64,000 nt of DNA from Tsukamurella asaccharolytica. Lineage in GTDB: Bacteria; Actinomycetota; Actinomycetes; Mycobacteriales; Mycobacteriaceae. Position 1 is the first letter of the stretch; every line of letters starts with the position of its first letter. Positions 1 to 8,953 of the stretch are shown in pieces. The position numbers and the translations under genes were made by a program. Location of the stretch: the NCBI RefSeq assembly GCF_007858435.1, contig NZ_VIGW01000007.1:62001-126000 (forward strand). Reading direction: 5' to 3'. The notes beneath the pieces are model-generated. The model was not told the origin of the DNA and searched no databases. It was given only the letters and a program-made list of their open reading frames with translations.

Positions 1-2
1 GG

Positions 3-599
3 GACGCTCTTCTGGCCGGTGCGTCGCTGGGCGTCCCGCTGCTGTGTCCGCTGCTCCTCGCAGTGCTCGCGTCCCGGCAGACCGACATCGAGCACCGCGG
101 CAACGGATGGCTCCTCGGAGCCGCGTCCGGGATCACCCCCGGGACGATGTGCCGCGCGAAGTTGGTCGCGGTCGGCACCGTCGTCGTGGCCGCGACAGTC
201 GGAGTCTCCCTCGGGATCCTGGCCTGCGGACGAATGGTCGTGGGCATCGACGCCTGCGCCCCACTCAGGCACTGGGTGGGATTCACCCTCTGCATGGCCG
301 TCGTCAACCTCGCGGTCCTCGCTGTGCATGTCCTGCTCGCAGCGCGGGTGGAGAACCAGCTCGTCGTCCTCGGGATCGGAGTCCTCGGTTGCGTGGTCGC
401 CGTCTTCTCCCAGGGCCTTCCGGCTGTCGCCGCGCACATGACTCCCTGGGGCTACTACTCGCTCGCGCGGGCAGCGGGCTACGAGGACGACGTGATCCGG
501 TCGCTGCCGATCGACTACTCGAGCATCGCAGCACTCGGCCTCGTCACCACCGTCGTGTTCGCCGTCGTCACCACCCGATACGACCGCCGGGAGGCATGA
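3..599 (+). CDS. ABC transporter permease, 3' part (start outside window)
   Basis: The frame is open from the first bases, so the start lies upstream; 198 residues are visible. About five hydrophobic stretches are seen, the last just before a short charged tail (RYDRREA), and there is no ATPase motif, as expected for a membrane permease subunit. Its stop is separated by one base from a second permease gene of similar type. Paired small permeases of this kind belong to ABC exporters of the lantibiotic/bacteriocin self-protection family, whose ATPase gene normally lies just upstream, here outside the window. The substrate cannot be told. Confidence 0.7.
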   Translation, partial: DALLAGASLGVPLLCPLLLAVLASRQTDIEHRGNGWLLGAASGITPGTMCRAKLVAVGTVVVAATVGVSLGILACGRMVVGIDACAPLRHWVGFTLCMAVVNLAVLAVHVLLAARVENQLVVLGIGVLGCVVAVFSQGLPAVAAHMTPWGYYSLARAAGYEDDVIRSLPIDYSSIAALGLVTTVVFAVVTTRYDRREA

Positions 600-600
600 G

Positions 601-1350
601 ATGAGCACCTTGTACGCGGAATCCGTCAAGCTGCGGCGTTCCCTGGCGTGGCCGATGGTCGTACTGCTCCCGGTTCTCCTGGTACTCGCCGGCGCTGCGC
701 CCCGGCTCGCCGGAGGGGAGCCGCCGCGAGACGGATGGCACACCGTCTGGCTGCAATCCGTGGGCTTCTACGGCCTCTTCCCGCTCGCGATCGGAATCGG
801 GATCCTGGCGTCGCTGGTGTGGCGGGTCGAGCATCAGGGCGGCAACTGGAACGCTCTCGTCACCGGTCCTTCGGGGGCTGCACGGATCGTCATCGCCAAG
901 GGCTCGGTGGTCGCCGGACTGGCCGCGATCATGCAAGTCGTCCTCCTCGCCGCCGTCATCGCCGTGGGTAAAGCCGCATTCGGTCTCCCTGGAATGCTCC
1001 CCGGGGAGTATTTCGTGGTGACCGGTCTCCTGATCGCAGCCACGGTGCCCGTCGCAGCGATCCAGTCCGCCGTGTCGATGCTCTCGCGATCCTTCGCCGC
1101 TCCCATCGCCGTCGCGTTGGTCGGCTCCGGGATCTCCACCGCGGGACTCATGACGGTCGGGAACGTCGCTGTCGTGTCTCCGTACGGAGTGGCGACCAGA
1201 GCCTCTCTACTCGGAACAGGATCGCTCGTCGACTCGGGTCGCCTCACGGCGACCGACGGAACCGTGATCCTCGCGGCAGCGACCGCTCTCACCGTCGCTA
1301 CCCTGGCGCTCACGAGCGCCGTCCTCCATCGCACGGATACCCGTGCCTGA
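601..1350 (+). CDS. ABC-2 type permease, lantibiotic-immunity-like
   Basis: This 249-residue protein has about six membrane segments. The part after segment 2 carries WRVEHQGGNWN followed by a short cytoplasmic stretch and another membrane helix; an E-x-x-x-x-W-N element at this place is typical of ABC-2 permeases of bacteriocin immunity exporters (MutE/EpiE type). The ATG lies one base after the stop of the preceding permease gene, so the two are surely co-transcribed and probably form a heterodimeric membrane part. Role inferred: export of a peptide or drug from the membrane. Substrate unknown. Confidence 0.7.
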   Translation: MSTLYAESVKLRRSLAWPMVVLLPVLLVLAGAAPRLAGGEPPRDGWHTVWLQSVGFYGLFPLAIGIGILASLVWRVEHQGGNWNALVTGPSGAARIVIAKGSVVAGLAAIMQVVLLAAVIAVGKAAFGLPGMLPGEYFVVTGLLIAATVPVAAIQSAVSMLSRSFAAPIAVALVGSGISTAGLMTVGNVAVVSPYGVATRASLLGTGSLVDSGRLTATDGTVILAAATALTVATLALTSAVLHRTDTRA

Positions 1351-1448
1351 ATCGTGCTGGCGACCTCCGAAGTCGGGTGACGGCCCGGCCCACCCAGTCT
1401 CCGCATCTGTCGACGTGGTGAGTACCGCCCACCGCCGAGACCCCGCCC

Positions 1449-2336
1449 TCAGGACCGGAGCGGCGCCTTCTGGCACGTCGGGCAGAAGTGGGAGCTGCGG
1501 TTCATGAACGACTCGCGGCGCATGATGGTGCCGCAGCGGCGGCAGGGTTCACCGTCGCGCCCGTAGGCGTCCAGCGACCGGGAGAAGTAACCCGACTGGC
1601 CGTTGACGTTCACGTACAGGGAGTCGAAGCTGGTGCCGCCCTGGTCGAGGGCCTGCCGCATCACGTCGGTGGCGTCATCGATGAGGCGGCCAAGAGCGGG
1701 CTTGGTCAGGGCGGACGCGCGACGGCGGCCGTGCACGCCGGAGCGCCAGAGGGCCTCGTCGGCGTAGATGTTGCCGATGCCGGAAACCACGGTCTGGTCG
1801 AGCAGCACCCGCTTGACCTCGGTGTCCTTGCGCTTCATCCGCGCGACCACCGCGTCGCGGTCGAACAGCGGATCCAGCGGGTCGCGCGCGATGTGCGCGA
1901 CGGACGCGGGCACGAGCGTGCCGGCGACCTCCTCCAGCGGGTCGACGGCCCAGCCGCCGAAGGTGCGCTGGTCGACGAACCGGAGCACGGCACCGTCGGA
2001 CAGCCCTGCCCGGATGCGCAGGTGCCGGTCGTCGCCGGGGCTCCGACCACTGACGGCACCGCCGTCGACGAGCATCTGCCCGCTCATGCCGAGGTGCACG
2101 ACGATCGCGGCATCGGCGGGGGCACCGCCCCGCGCGAGGGGCAGCCACAGGTACTTGCCGCGTCGCTGCGCGGATTCCACGTCGGCGCCGGTGATCTGGC
2201 CGATCAGATCGGCCTCGCCGGCGACGTGGCGCCGGGCGGCGCGCGGGTGCAGCACCTCGACGGAGGTGACGCCGCGGCCCACCAGGTGATCGGCCAGGCC
2301 GCGCCGGACCACCTCGACCTCGGGCAGCTCGGGCAT
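1449..2336 (-). CDS. mutM: formamidopyrimidine-DNA glycosylase (Fpg/MutM)
   Basis: This bifunctional base-excision repair enzyme removes 8-oxoguanine and formamidopyrimidines and nicks the abasic site. The 295-residue protein starts [14 protein letters not shown], giving the catalytic Pro2 and Glu3 after Met removal. Lys61 in RRGKYLW matches the conserved lysine near residue 57 of E. coli Fpg. The helix-two-turn-helix region ([15 protein letters not shown]) and a C-terminal CxxC...CxxC zinc finger (CRRC, CPTC) are intact. The frame stays open far upstream, but the MPEL start is fixed by the mature N-terminus; it overlaps the rnc stop (TGATG). Confidence 0.95.
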   Translation of the reverse strand: MPELPEVEVVRRGLADHLVGRGVTSVEVLHPRAARRHVAGEADLIGQITGADVESAQRRGKYLWLPLARGGAPADAAIVVHLGMSGQMLVDGGAVSGRSPGDDRHLRIRAGLSDGAVLRFVDQRTFGGWAVDPLEEVAGTLVPASVAHIARDPLDPLFDRDAVVARMKRKDTEVKRVLLDQTVVSGIGNIYADEALWRSGVHGRRRASALTKPALGRLIDDATDVMRQALDQGGTSFDSLYVNVNGQSGYFSRSLDAYGRDGEPCRRCGTIMRRESFMNRSSHFCPTCQKAPLRS

Positions 2337-3112
2337 CAGGCCGACTCGGGGGCCTGCACGGTATCGGACTCGGCGGCCTCGACGACGGGCCCGGGGGCAC
2401 CGTCGTCCAGCGACTTCCAGGCGGCCGCGGCGGCCTTCTGCTCGGCCTCCTTCTTGGTGCGGCCCACTCCCTCGCCGAGGTCGCTGGAGTCCACCACCAC
2501 CACGGCGGTGAACTCCTTGTCGTGGTCCGGCCCCGTCGACGTGATGCGATACGCCGGCGCGCCGAGGTCCCGCTCCGCGGTGAGCTCCTGCAGCGAGGTC
2601 TTCCAGTCCAGGCCCGCACCCATGGACGACGAGGCCGTCAGCAGGGGCAGGAAGAGCCGCAGCACCACCTCGCGGGCGGTGTCGATGCCGTGTTCGACGT
2701 GCACGGCACCCAGCAGCGCCTCGGTACCGTCGGCGAGGATCGAATCCTTGTCGCGGCCGCCGGTGAGCTCCTCGCCGCGACCGAGGTACAGGTGCGCGCC
2801 GAGGCCGCCCTCCCCGAGCCCGCGAGCGACACGCGCGAGCGCGTGCATGTTGACCACGCTGGCGCGGATCTTCGCGAGCTCGCCCTCGGGCTTGTCCGGA
2901 TGGGTCGTGTAGAGCCACTCGGTCACGGAGATGCCGAGCACGCTGTCGCCGAGGAACTCGAGCCGCTCGTTGGTGGGCAACCCGCCGGCCTCGTAGGCGT
3001 AGGAGCGGTGCGTGAGCGCCAGGGTGAGCAGCTCGTCGTCGAGGCCGACGCCCAGGGCTTCCAAGAGCGGGGCGCGGTCCGTGGCGGGCGGCGCGGGGAG
3101 GCGCTTGCTCAC
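2336..3112 (-). CDS. rnc: ribonuclease III
   Basis: Double-strand-specific endoribonuclease for rRNA precursors and other structured RNAs. The 258-residue protein has the RNase III signature [12 protein letters not shown] at about residues 48-59, with the catalytic Glu and Asp, and the second acidic site in the DGTEALLGA segment. A dsRNA-binding domain follows ([13 protein letters not shown] onward), then a short acidic tail. The chosen start is GTG, whose first four bases overlap the stop of the upstream DUF177 gene (GTGA), the usual coupling in this block; mutM follows with a one-base overlap. Confidence 0.95.
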   Translation of the reverse strand: MSKRLPAPPATDRAPLLEALGVGLDDELLTLALTHRSYAYEAGGLPTNERLEFLGDSVLGISVTEWLYTTHPDKPEGELAKIRASVVNMHALARVARGLGEGGLGAHLYLGRGEELTGGRDKDSILADGTEALLGAVHVEHGIDTAREVVLRLFLPLLTASSSMGAGLDWKTSLQELTAERDLGAPAYRITSTGPDHDKEFTAVVVVDSSDLGEGVGRTKKEAEQKAAAAAWKSLDDGAPGPVVEAAESDTVQAPESA

Positions 3113-3687
3113 TTTCCGTCGGCCTCGCCCTCGGCGGCGAACTTCGCGAGTCCGGCCCAGCGGGGGTCGATCTGCTCGTGGTGGTGGTCGGCCGGAAGGT
3201 CCGCCACCTTCTCGCCGCAGCCCTGGCACAGGCCCTTGCAGTCGACGGAGCACGTCGGGTCGAGCGCCAGCTCCATGCCGACGGCGTCGATGATCGCCTG
3301 CTCGAGGTCGATCATGTCGTCCTCGATGCGGTACATCTCGTCGTCGTCGGTGGTGGCCGCGGTCTCGCTGTCCGGATAGGCGTACAGCTCCGTCAGGAAG
3401 ACGTTGAGCGCTCCCGACAGCGGGTCGAGGCAGCGGGCGCACTGGCCGGCGGTGTCGGCGCTCACGGTGCCGGTGACGAGGACGCCCTCGGACACCGCCT
3501 GCACCTGGAGGTCGAGGTCGACCTCCTCGCCGTTCTCGATGCCGATCAGATCGACGCCGATGCGCTCGGGTGCGGCCACGGTGCGGTGCACCTGCGCGGA
3601 GGTGCCCGGTCGGCGTCCGAAAGCGCGGACGTCGAGTACGTACGGCTTACCGGCCGGCTGGCGCACGGCGGCATGGGGTTCGTTCAC
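3109..3687 (-). CDS. DUF177 / YceD family protein
   Basis: This 192-residue protein has two cysteine clusters, CARC near the middle and CSVDC...CQGC toward the C-terminus, separated by an acidic stretch, the layout of YceD/DUF177 proteins linked to 23S rRNA/large-subunit maturation. In many bacteria the gene precedes rpmF; here it directly precedes rnc with a 4-base overlap, as for Rv2926c in M. tuberculosis, consistent with a role in rRNA processing. The molecular activity is not known. The alternation of Cys pairs suggests a bound metal, which is an inference. Confidence 0.85.
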   Translation of the reverse strand: MNEPHAAVRQPAGKPYVLDVRAFGRRPGTSAQVHRTVAAPERIGVDLIGIENGEEVDLDLQVQAVSEGVLVTGTVSADTAGQCARCLDPLSGALNVFLTELYAYPDSETAATTDDDEMYRIEDDMIDLEQAIIDAVGMELALDPTCSVDCKGLCQGCGEKVADLPADHHHEQIDPRWAGLAKFAAEGEADGK

Positions 3688-3744
3688 AACAATCCTCGGG
3701 AACTCGTCAGGTCAAGCCAAACACCCGATTGTACGTCAAGCCGC

Positions 3745-4536
3745 CTACCGCGCGTCGACCCGCGACTCGGCGAACTCCTCGAGGTAGCCGTCCGTGGCGC
3801 CGTGGTCGCTGTAGTCGTGCACGCCCGCGGCGGTGCGCAGCTGCTGGCGGCCCCGGTTCACCGACCGCATGGTGGCCCCCAGCACCTCCTCGAACTGCGA
3901 GAGTTTGGTGTCGACGTAGACGTCGCACTCCCCCCGCAGGCGATCCGATTCGGCGTGCGCGGCGTCGATGATCCGATCCGACTCGCCCTTGGCGGCGGCC
4001 ACGACCTCGGTCTCGGAGACGAGGCGCTCCTGCTCCGTGATGCCCTCGGCCACGGAACGCTGGTACGCGGCGTTGCCGTCGGCGACGAGGCGCTCGGCCT
4101 CGGCGCGGGCGCGCCCTGTGACGGCCTCGTACTCGCGTTGCGCGCCGCGGCGGATCCGCTCGTCCTCGGCGCGGGCCTCGGCGACCAGGCCGGTGGCGTG
4201 CTGGTGGGCCTCCGCGACCATGCGGTCGGCCTGGGCCTTCGCGTCCGCAAGGAGGCGGTCGGCCTCGGCGCGGGAGCGGCTCAGGGTGGCGTCGGCCTCG
4301 GAGTTGGCCTGGGTCACCGTGGTGTCGTAGTGGGTGCGCGCCTCGCTGATCAGGCGATCTTTCTGATCGAGCACGTCCTGCGCGTCGTCGAGGTCGGCCG
4401 GGAAGGCGTCGCGGATGTCGTCGAGGAGCTCGAGCACATCACCGCGGGGCACGAGGCACCCGGCGGTCATGGGGACGCTGCGCGCCTCCTCCAGGATGGC
4501 GCCCAGCTCGTCCAGTGCTTCGAATACGCGGTACAT
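3745..4536 (-). CDS. sepIVA: SepIVA-like DivIVA-family coiled-coil protein
   Basis: This 263-residue protein opens with MYRVFEALDELGAILEEA and a short globular part, then runs into a long Ala/Glu/Arg-rich coiled coil (about residues 60-220) with heptad-like repeats (EADRLLADAKAQADRMVAEA). That pattern and the position just upstream of DUF177-rnc-mutM match mycobacterial Rv2927c/SepIVA, a septum-associated DivIVA-like factor involved in cell division. No membrane segment is present. It is separated from the DUF177 gene by 57 bases, so it is probably in the same transcription unit. The symbol is assigned by position and architecture. Confidence 0.8.
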   Translation of the reverse strand: MYRVFEALDELGAILEEARSVPMTAGCLVPRGDVLELLDDIRDAFPADLDDAQDVLDQKDRLISEARTHYDTTVTQANSEADATLSRSRAEADRLLADAKAQADRMVAEAHQHATGLVAEARAEDERIRRGAQREYEAVTGRARAEAERLVADGNAAYQRSVAEGITEQERLVSETEVVAAAKGESDRIIDAAHAESDRLRGECDVYVDTKLSQFEEVLGATMRSVNRGRQQLRTAAGVHDYSDHGATDGYLEEFAESRVDAR

Positions 4537-4667
4537 ACACCCATTGTGACGGGTGGGACCGGTGTTTCGCCGTAACGGCGCCGCCGCGTGTCGAGTCGGT
4601 CGTGAATTCAGCCGATTCCTGACCTACGAAGCCGGATCCGGCCTCGTACCGCAGAATTCGCCCGGTT

Positions 4668-5141
4668 TCACGACAGCTTGGCGCTCAGGGCGGTCTGCAC
4701 GTTGGGCGGGATCAGGGCGGAGACGTCGCCGCCCAGCTTCGCGACCTCCTTGACCAGCGAGCTCGACACGTACGAGTACTGCGGCGCGGTAGTGAGGAAC
4801 GCGGTCTCGACACCGGTGAGGTGCATGTTCATGCCGGCCATCGGCAGTTCGTAGTCGAAGTCCGTCGCATTGCGCAGGCCCTTGAGAATGCACCCGACAC
4901 CCTTCTCCTTCGCGTAATCCACGAGCAGGCCCGTCCACCGGTCGACGGTGACGCCGGGCAGATCCGCTACGTTCTCCTCGATCAGCGCGATCCGCTCGTC
5001 GATCGTGAACATGCCCTGCTTGCTGGGGTTCACGACGACGGTGATCACCAGCTCGTCGAAGATCCGCGCGGCGCGGCGGAAGATGTCCAGGTGACCGTTG
5101 GTCATGGGGTCGAACGATCCGGGGCAGCACGCCTTGCTCAT
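4668..5141 (-). CDS. coaD: phosphopantetheine adenylyltransferase
   Basis: Transfers AMP from ATP to 4'-phosphopantetheine to give dephospho-CoA, the penultimate step of coenzyme A synthesis. The 157-residue length is standard. The nucleotidyltransferase motif appears as TNGH (His17) after PGSFDPM, and the C-terminal substrate-binding motif as YVSSSLVKEVA. The ATG overlaps the rsmD stop by four bases (ATGA), so translation is coupled with the methyltransferase gene upstream, a common actinobacterial pairing. Confidence 0.95.
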   Translation of the reverse strand: MSKACCPGSFDPMTNGHLDIFRRAARIFDELVITVVVNPSKQGMFTIDERIALIEENVADLPGVTVDRWTGLLVDYAKEKGVGCILKGLRNATDFDYELPMAGMNMHLTGVETAFLTTAPQYSYVSSSLVKEVAKLGGDVSALIPPNVQTALSAKLS

Positions 5142-5698
5142 GCCCTGTCATCCTGCCAGACGGCGATCTCCACGCGCGTCTCCCCGTAGTCGCGCGTCAG
5201 GTCGAGCTCGAAGCCCTCGGGCCACGTAGCTGCGGGCGTCCGCGCCGAGCGCTCCACGACGACATGGGCGCCGGGCGCCAGCCAACCGGACGTCAGCGCG
5301 GCCAGGTCGCCGTCGACGGTCTCGGCCGGCAGGTCGTAGGGCGGGTCCAGGAAGACGAGGTCGTACGGCTCTGCAGGGACGTCGAGGAAGGTCCGCACGG
5401 ACCGACGGTGCGCCATCGCCCCCGGCAGCCCGACCGCACGCGCGTTTTGGTTGATCACCGCGACGGCCTTGGCGTCCGCATCCACGAGGACGGCGCGGGC
5501 GGCGCCGCGAGAGATCGCCTCAAGGCCGAGCGCCCCCGACCCCGCGTAGAGGTCGAGGACGGCCAGTTCGTCGAATCCGAGGCGCGATTGCAGCGCGCTG
5601 AACAGCGCCTCACGGACGCGATCCGAAGTGGGCCGAGTGCCGCGGGGCGGCACCGCGAGCCTGCGCCCGCGGGCCGCCCCCGCGATGATCCTGGTCAC
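5138..5698 (-). CDS. rsmD: 16S rRNA (guanine(966)-N(2))-methyltransferase
   Basis: This 186-residue SAM-dependent methyltransferase modifies G966 of 16S rRNA. It opens TRIIAGAARGRRL, typical of RsmD, and has the SAM-binding glycine-rich loop DLYAGSGALGLE (residues 49-60) and the catalytic FLDPPYD (about 116-122). The frame is open much further upstream, but that extension lies opposite the transporter gene and has no family similarity; the GTG at the TRIIAG sequence is the natural start. It overlaps coaD by four bases. Confidence 0.92.
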   Translation of the reverse strand: MTRIIAGAARGRRLAVPPRGTRPTSDRVREALFSALQSRLGFDELAVLDLYAGSGALGLEAISRGAARAVLVDADAKAVAVINQNARAVGLPGAMAHRRSVRTFLDVPAEPYDLVFLDPPYDLPAETVDGDLAALTSGWLAPGAHVVVERSARTPAATWPEGFELDLTRDYGETRVEIAVWQDDRA

Positions 5699-5721
5699 CG
5701 CACCACTGTAAACACGCCCTG

Positions 5722-7131
5722 TCAGCTGGCTGAAGCGAGTTCCGCCTCCTCCTTCCGGGCTAGGCGCGTGGCTTCCGTATCCGGACCCGGCACCTCGGTG
5801 CCGCGGAGCGAACAACCATTCGTCTCCCGCAGGAAGGGCAGCGCGATCAGGCCGACCACGCAGGCGGCCATCATGTACCAGGCGGGGGACAAGTCCCGAC
5901 CGCTCGCGTCGATCATGGCCTGGTTGACGTACGGGGCGGTGCCACCGAACGCCGCCGTGGCGACGTTGTAGGAGATGGCGAACCCGGCGAATCGCACCGG
6001 CGTGGGGAACATGGCGGGGAACGTCGCGGTGATCGTGGCGAGCTGCGGGATGTACAGCACTCCCAGCACGATGAGTGCCAGCATCGCCGGTACGGTCCCC
6101 TGCTTCATCAGTTGGAACAGTGGCCAGGCGAGTACGAGCAGGCCGATGAGCGAGATCCACCACATCGGTTTTCGCCCCGTGCGGTCGGACAGCGCGCCGA
6201 AGAACGGAATCAGAGCCGCCATGATCACCTGGGCGACCAGCAGCACCTTGGACCCGGTTTCGGGATCCATGCCGATGGCGCCGTGCAGATAGGTAGGCAT
6301 GTACGCGATCAGCGTGTAGTTCGAAACGTTGAGAGCGATGACGAGGCCGAACAGGATGAGGATGGGACGCCACTGCTCCCTGAGCAGCTGCTTGAGCCCG
6401 CCGACCGCCGAATCCTGGTTCTTCTTCTCGGCCTTGACCTCGACGAACACCGGGCTGTCGTGGATCTGGTTGCGGAGGTACCAACCGATGAGGCCCATCG
6501 GCAGCGCCATCAGGAACGGGATGCGCCAGCCGAAATCCTGCATCTGCTCCTCGGAGAGGAGGACCTGCAGGAGCAGCACGACCGCGGTGCCCCCTGCGAA
6601 GCCGCACATGGTGCCGAACTCGAGGAAGCTGCCGTATTTGCCCCGGTGACGATCCGGCGAGTACTCGGCCATGAAGGTCGCGGCACCGCCGTACTCGCCG
6701 CCCGTCGAGAAGCCCTGCACCATACGCAGAACGACCAGCAATGCGGCACCGACCCACGGCGCGACGTCATACGTCGGGAGGAACGCGATCAGGGTGGTCG
6801 ACCCGGCCATCAGGAGGATCGTGGCGGCGAGCACGGCCTTTCTGCCGATCTTGTCGCCGAGTGGGCCCCAGACGAATCCGCCGAGCGGCCGCAGGATGAA
6901 CGAGACCGCGAAACCGAGCAACGTGCCGATCGTGCCGTGATCGGGGAACAGGGCCTTCGCTATGTAGACGGCCGTCGAGGCGTAGACGCCGTAGTCGAAC
7001 CATTCGGTGAAGTTGCCCATCGCAGATGCGCCGATGGCTTTGTGCAGCGACTTCTTCCGCTGCTTCTCGGCCTCCTGGAGTTCCGCGCGCGAGAGCGGAG
7101 AACCTCCGGGCGTTGTTGAGTTATCAGGCAT
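5722..7131 (-). CDS. MHS-family MFS transporter (ProP/KgtP type)
   Basis: This 469-residue protein has about 12 membrane helices. After a charged cytosolic N-terminus comes GNFTEWFDYGVYAS, the helix-1 signature of the metabolite:H+ symporter (MHS) family, and GDKIGRKAV in the loop between helices 2 and 3 is the MFS motif A. ProP (proline/betaine) and KgtP (2-oxoglutarate) belong here. The sequence alone does not separate them, but the nearby ectoine genes make an osmolyte plausible. It ends 23 bases from the rsmD start and is divergent from phoD. Confidence 0.8.
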   Translation of the reverse strand: MPDNSTTPGGSPLSRAELQEAEKQRKKSLHKAIGASAMGNFTEWFDYGVYASTAVYIAKALFPDHGTIGTLLGFAVSFILRPLGGFVWGPLGDKIGRKAVLAATILLMAGSTTLIAFLPTYDVAPWVGAALLVVLRMVQGFSTGGEYGGAATFMAEYSPDRHRGKYGSFLEFGTMCGFAGGTAVVLLLQVLLSEEQMQDFGWRIPFLMALPMGLIGWYLRNQIHDSPVFVEVKAEKKNQDSAVGGLKQLLREQWRPILILFGLVIALNVSNYTLIAYMPTYLHGAIGMDPETGSKVLLVAQVIMAALIPFFGALSDRTGRKPMWWISLIGLLVLAWPLFQLMKQGTVPAMLALIVLGVLYIPQLATITATFPAMFPTPVRFAGFAISYNVATAAFGGTAPYVNQAMIDASGRDLSPAWYMMAACVVGLIALPFLRETNGCSLRGTEVPGPDTEATRLARKEEAELASAS

Positions 7132-7348
7132 GCAGATCAGCCCCTGGCGTTGGTCACCGTGCGGACCGGGCTTGCCTGCTACTAGACACTGCTGGGCCCA
7201 CCGGACGTGTGATTACCGCGCGTCCGACGTTAACACCAGTCAACGATCGATTCTCGGCGGATGGTTCACCTGGTGTCCACCGATCCGCGTCCTCGCTGGT
7301 AACCGGGTGTTCGCCGACCGGGAACCGGGTTGCGGCATCGTTTCGCCA

Positions 7349-8953
7349 ATGCCCCTCAGTGATTCGCAGTTCTCGCGCCGCTCGCTCCTCAAGGCCGGTA
7401 CCGCCGGCGCCCTTCTGATCCCGGCCGGCTCCCTGCTCTCGGCCTGCGGCACCGCGTCGGACGGCGCGGCTGCGTCCTCGTCACCCGGTGTCGTGCGAGG
7501 CCGCCCGTCGCTCACGCACGGCATCGCTACCGGCGATCCCCGCCCCGACGGTGCGCTGGTCTGGGCACGATCGGACGCGCCCGCCCGGATGATCGTCGAG
7601 ACCGCCTCGTCGGAGTCCTTCAACAACCCGCGCCGCTTCGAGGGGCCGCAGCTCGATCCGTCGTCCGACGGGGCCGGACGGTTCCGCGTCGCGGGGCTCG
7701 AGCCCGGCCAGACGGTGCACTATCGCGTGACCCTCGAGGGCGAGAACGGGGCGAAATCCGAGCCCGTGGCCGGCACGTTCCGGACGGCACCGTCGGCGAA
7801 CAGCAACGTGAGCTTCACCTGGTCGGGCGACGTGGTGGGGCAGGGCTGGGGCATCAACCGCGACGGCGGCATGGCGATCATGGGCGCCATCGCCGACGTG
7901 CGGCCCGACTTCTTCATCCACTCGGGCGATGCGATCTACGCCGACAACCCCGTGCCCGAAACACAGAAGCAGAACGACGGCAACACTTACCGCAACGTCA
8001 CGGCCGAGGCGAAGAACCAGGTCGCGCAGACGCTCGACCAGTTCCGCGGCAACTACGCCTACAATCTCACCGACGAGCACTACCGGCGGTTCGCCGCCAC
8101 TGTGCCGCAGCTGATCCAGTGGGACGACCACGAGGTGATCAACAACTGGTTCCCCGGTGAGAACCTGGCCGGCCAGAACCGCAAGGGCTACACCGAGACC
8201 GACGTGAACAAGCTGGCGGACCTCGCGTACCAGGCCTGGCGCGAGTGGCAGCCGGTGCAGCCGACCGAGGCCGCCGACGGGCGCCTCTACCGGAAGATCT
8301 CCTACGGCCCGCTGCTCGACGTCTTCGTGCTGGACATGCGCAGCTACAAGGACCCGAACCCCAACGCGTGGGCCACGTCCAACGACGCCGGGATCCTCGG
8401 TGACAAGCAGACCCAATGGCTCATCGACGGCCTGACCTCGTCGAAGGCGGTGTGGAAGGTGGTCGCGAACGACCTGCCGCTGAGCATCGTGGTCCCGGAC
8501 GCCTCCACCGACCCGAAGGACGGCGGCCCGAAGTCGATGGAGGCCGTCGCTCAGGGCGACAACGGTGCTCCCCTGGGCCGCGAGATCGCCTTCTCCCGCA
8601 TCTTCTCCCGCACCAAGGACGTGAAGAACGTCGTGTACCTGACCGCGGACGTGCACTACACGGCGGCGATCTCGTACCACCCGGACAAGGCCGCCTTCCA
8701 GGACTTCTCGCCGTTCTGGGAGTTCGTCTCGGGCCCGCTCAACGCCGGCGCCTTCCCCCAGAGCCCGCTCGACGGGACCTTCGGCGCGCAGTACGAGTTC
8801 GTGCACGCCCCCGACAAGGCGAATGTCTCCCCCGCCGAGGGCTTCCAGCATTTCGGCCACGTCACCATCGACGGCGGCAGTCGCACCCTCACCGTGCACC
8901 TCCGCGACGCGAAGGGCGCCCCGCTCTACACCAAGGAGCTGGCGCCCGCGTAA
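7349..8953 (+). CDS. phoD: alkaline phosphatase PhoD-like lipoprotein, Tat-exported
   Basis: This 534-residue phosphodiesterase/phosphatase would release phosphate from organic esters outside the membrane. Residues 9-16 (SRRSLLKA) form a twin-arginine signal and the hydrophobic stretch ends in a lipobox, LSAC with Cys33, so a Tat-exported lipoprotein is predicted. A PhoD N-terminal beta domain (about 45-140) precedes the metallophosphatase core with SGDAIYAD (about 191-199), WDDHEVINNW (about 257) and TADVHY (about 431), the Fe/Ca ligand motifs of PhoD. The ATG at 7349 was chosen because the frame upstream encodes no signal. The 217-base gap upstream shows no clear Pho box. Confidence 0.88.
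   Translation: MPLSDSQFSRRSLLKAGTAGALLIPAGSLLSACGTASDGAAASSSPGVVRGRPSLTHGIATGDPRPDGALVWARSDAPARMIVETASSESFNNPRRFEGPQLDPSSDGAGRFRVAGLEPGQTVHYRVTLEGENGAKSEPVAGTFRTAPSANSNVSFTWSGDVVGQGWGINRDGGMAIMGAIADVRPDFFIHSGDAIYADNPVPETQKQNDGNTYRNVTAEAKNQVAQTLDQFRGNYAYNLTDEHYRRFAATVPQLIQWDDHEVINNWFPGENLAGQNRKGYTETDVNKLADLAYQAWREWQPVQPTEAADGRLYRKISYGPLLDVFVLDMRSYKDPNPNAWATSNDAGILGDKQTQWLIDGLTSSKAVWKVVANDLPLSIVVPDASTDPKDGGPKSMEAVAQGDNGAPLGREIAFSRIFSRTKDVKNVVYLTADVHYTAAISYHPDKAAFQDFSPFWEFVSGPLNAGAFPQSPLDGTFGAQYEFVHAPDKANVSPAEGFQHFGHVTIDGGSRTLTVHLRDAKGAPLYTKELAPA

Noticed and set aside
1488-2912. Open frame of 474 codons on the + strand over mutM and rnc
   Set aside because: Both genes on the minus strand carry all catalytic motifs; the + frame has no ribosome site and no recognisable domain.
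5699-6757. N-terminal extension of rsmD into the transporter gene
   Set aside because: The extension lies in another frame of the transporter gene on the same strand, and RsmD families begin at TRIIAG.
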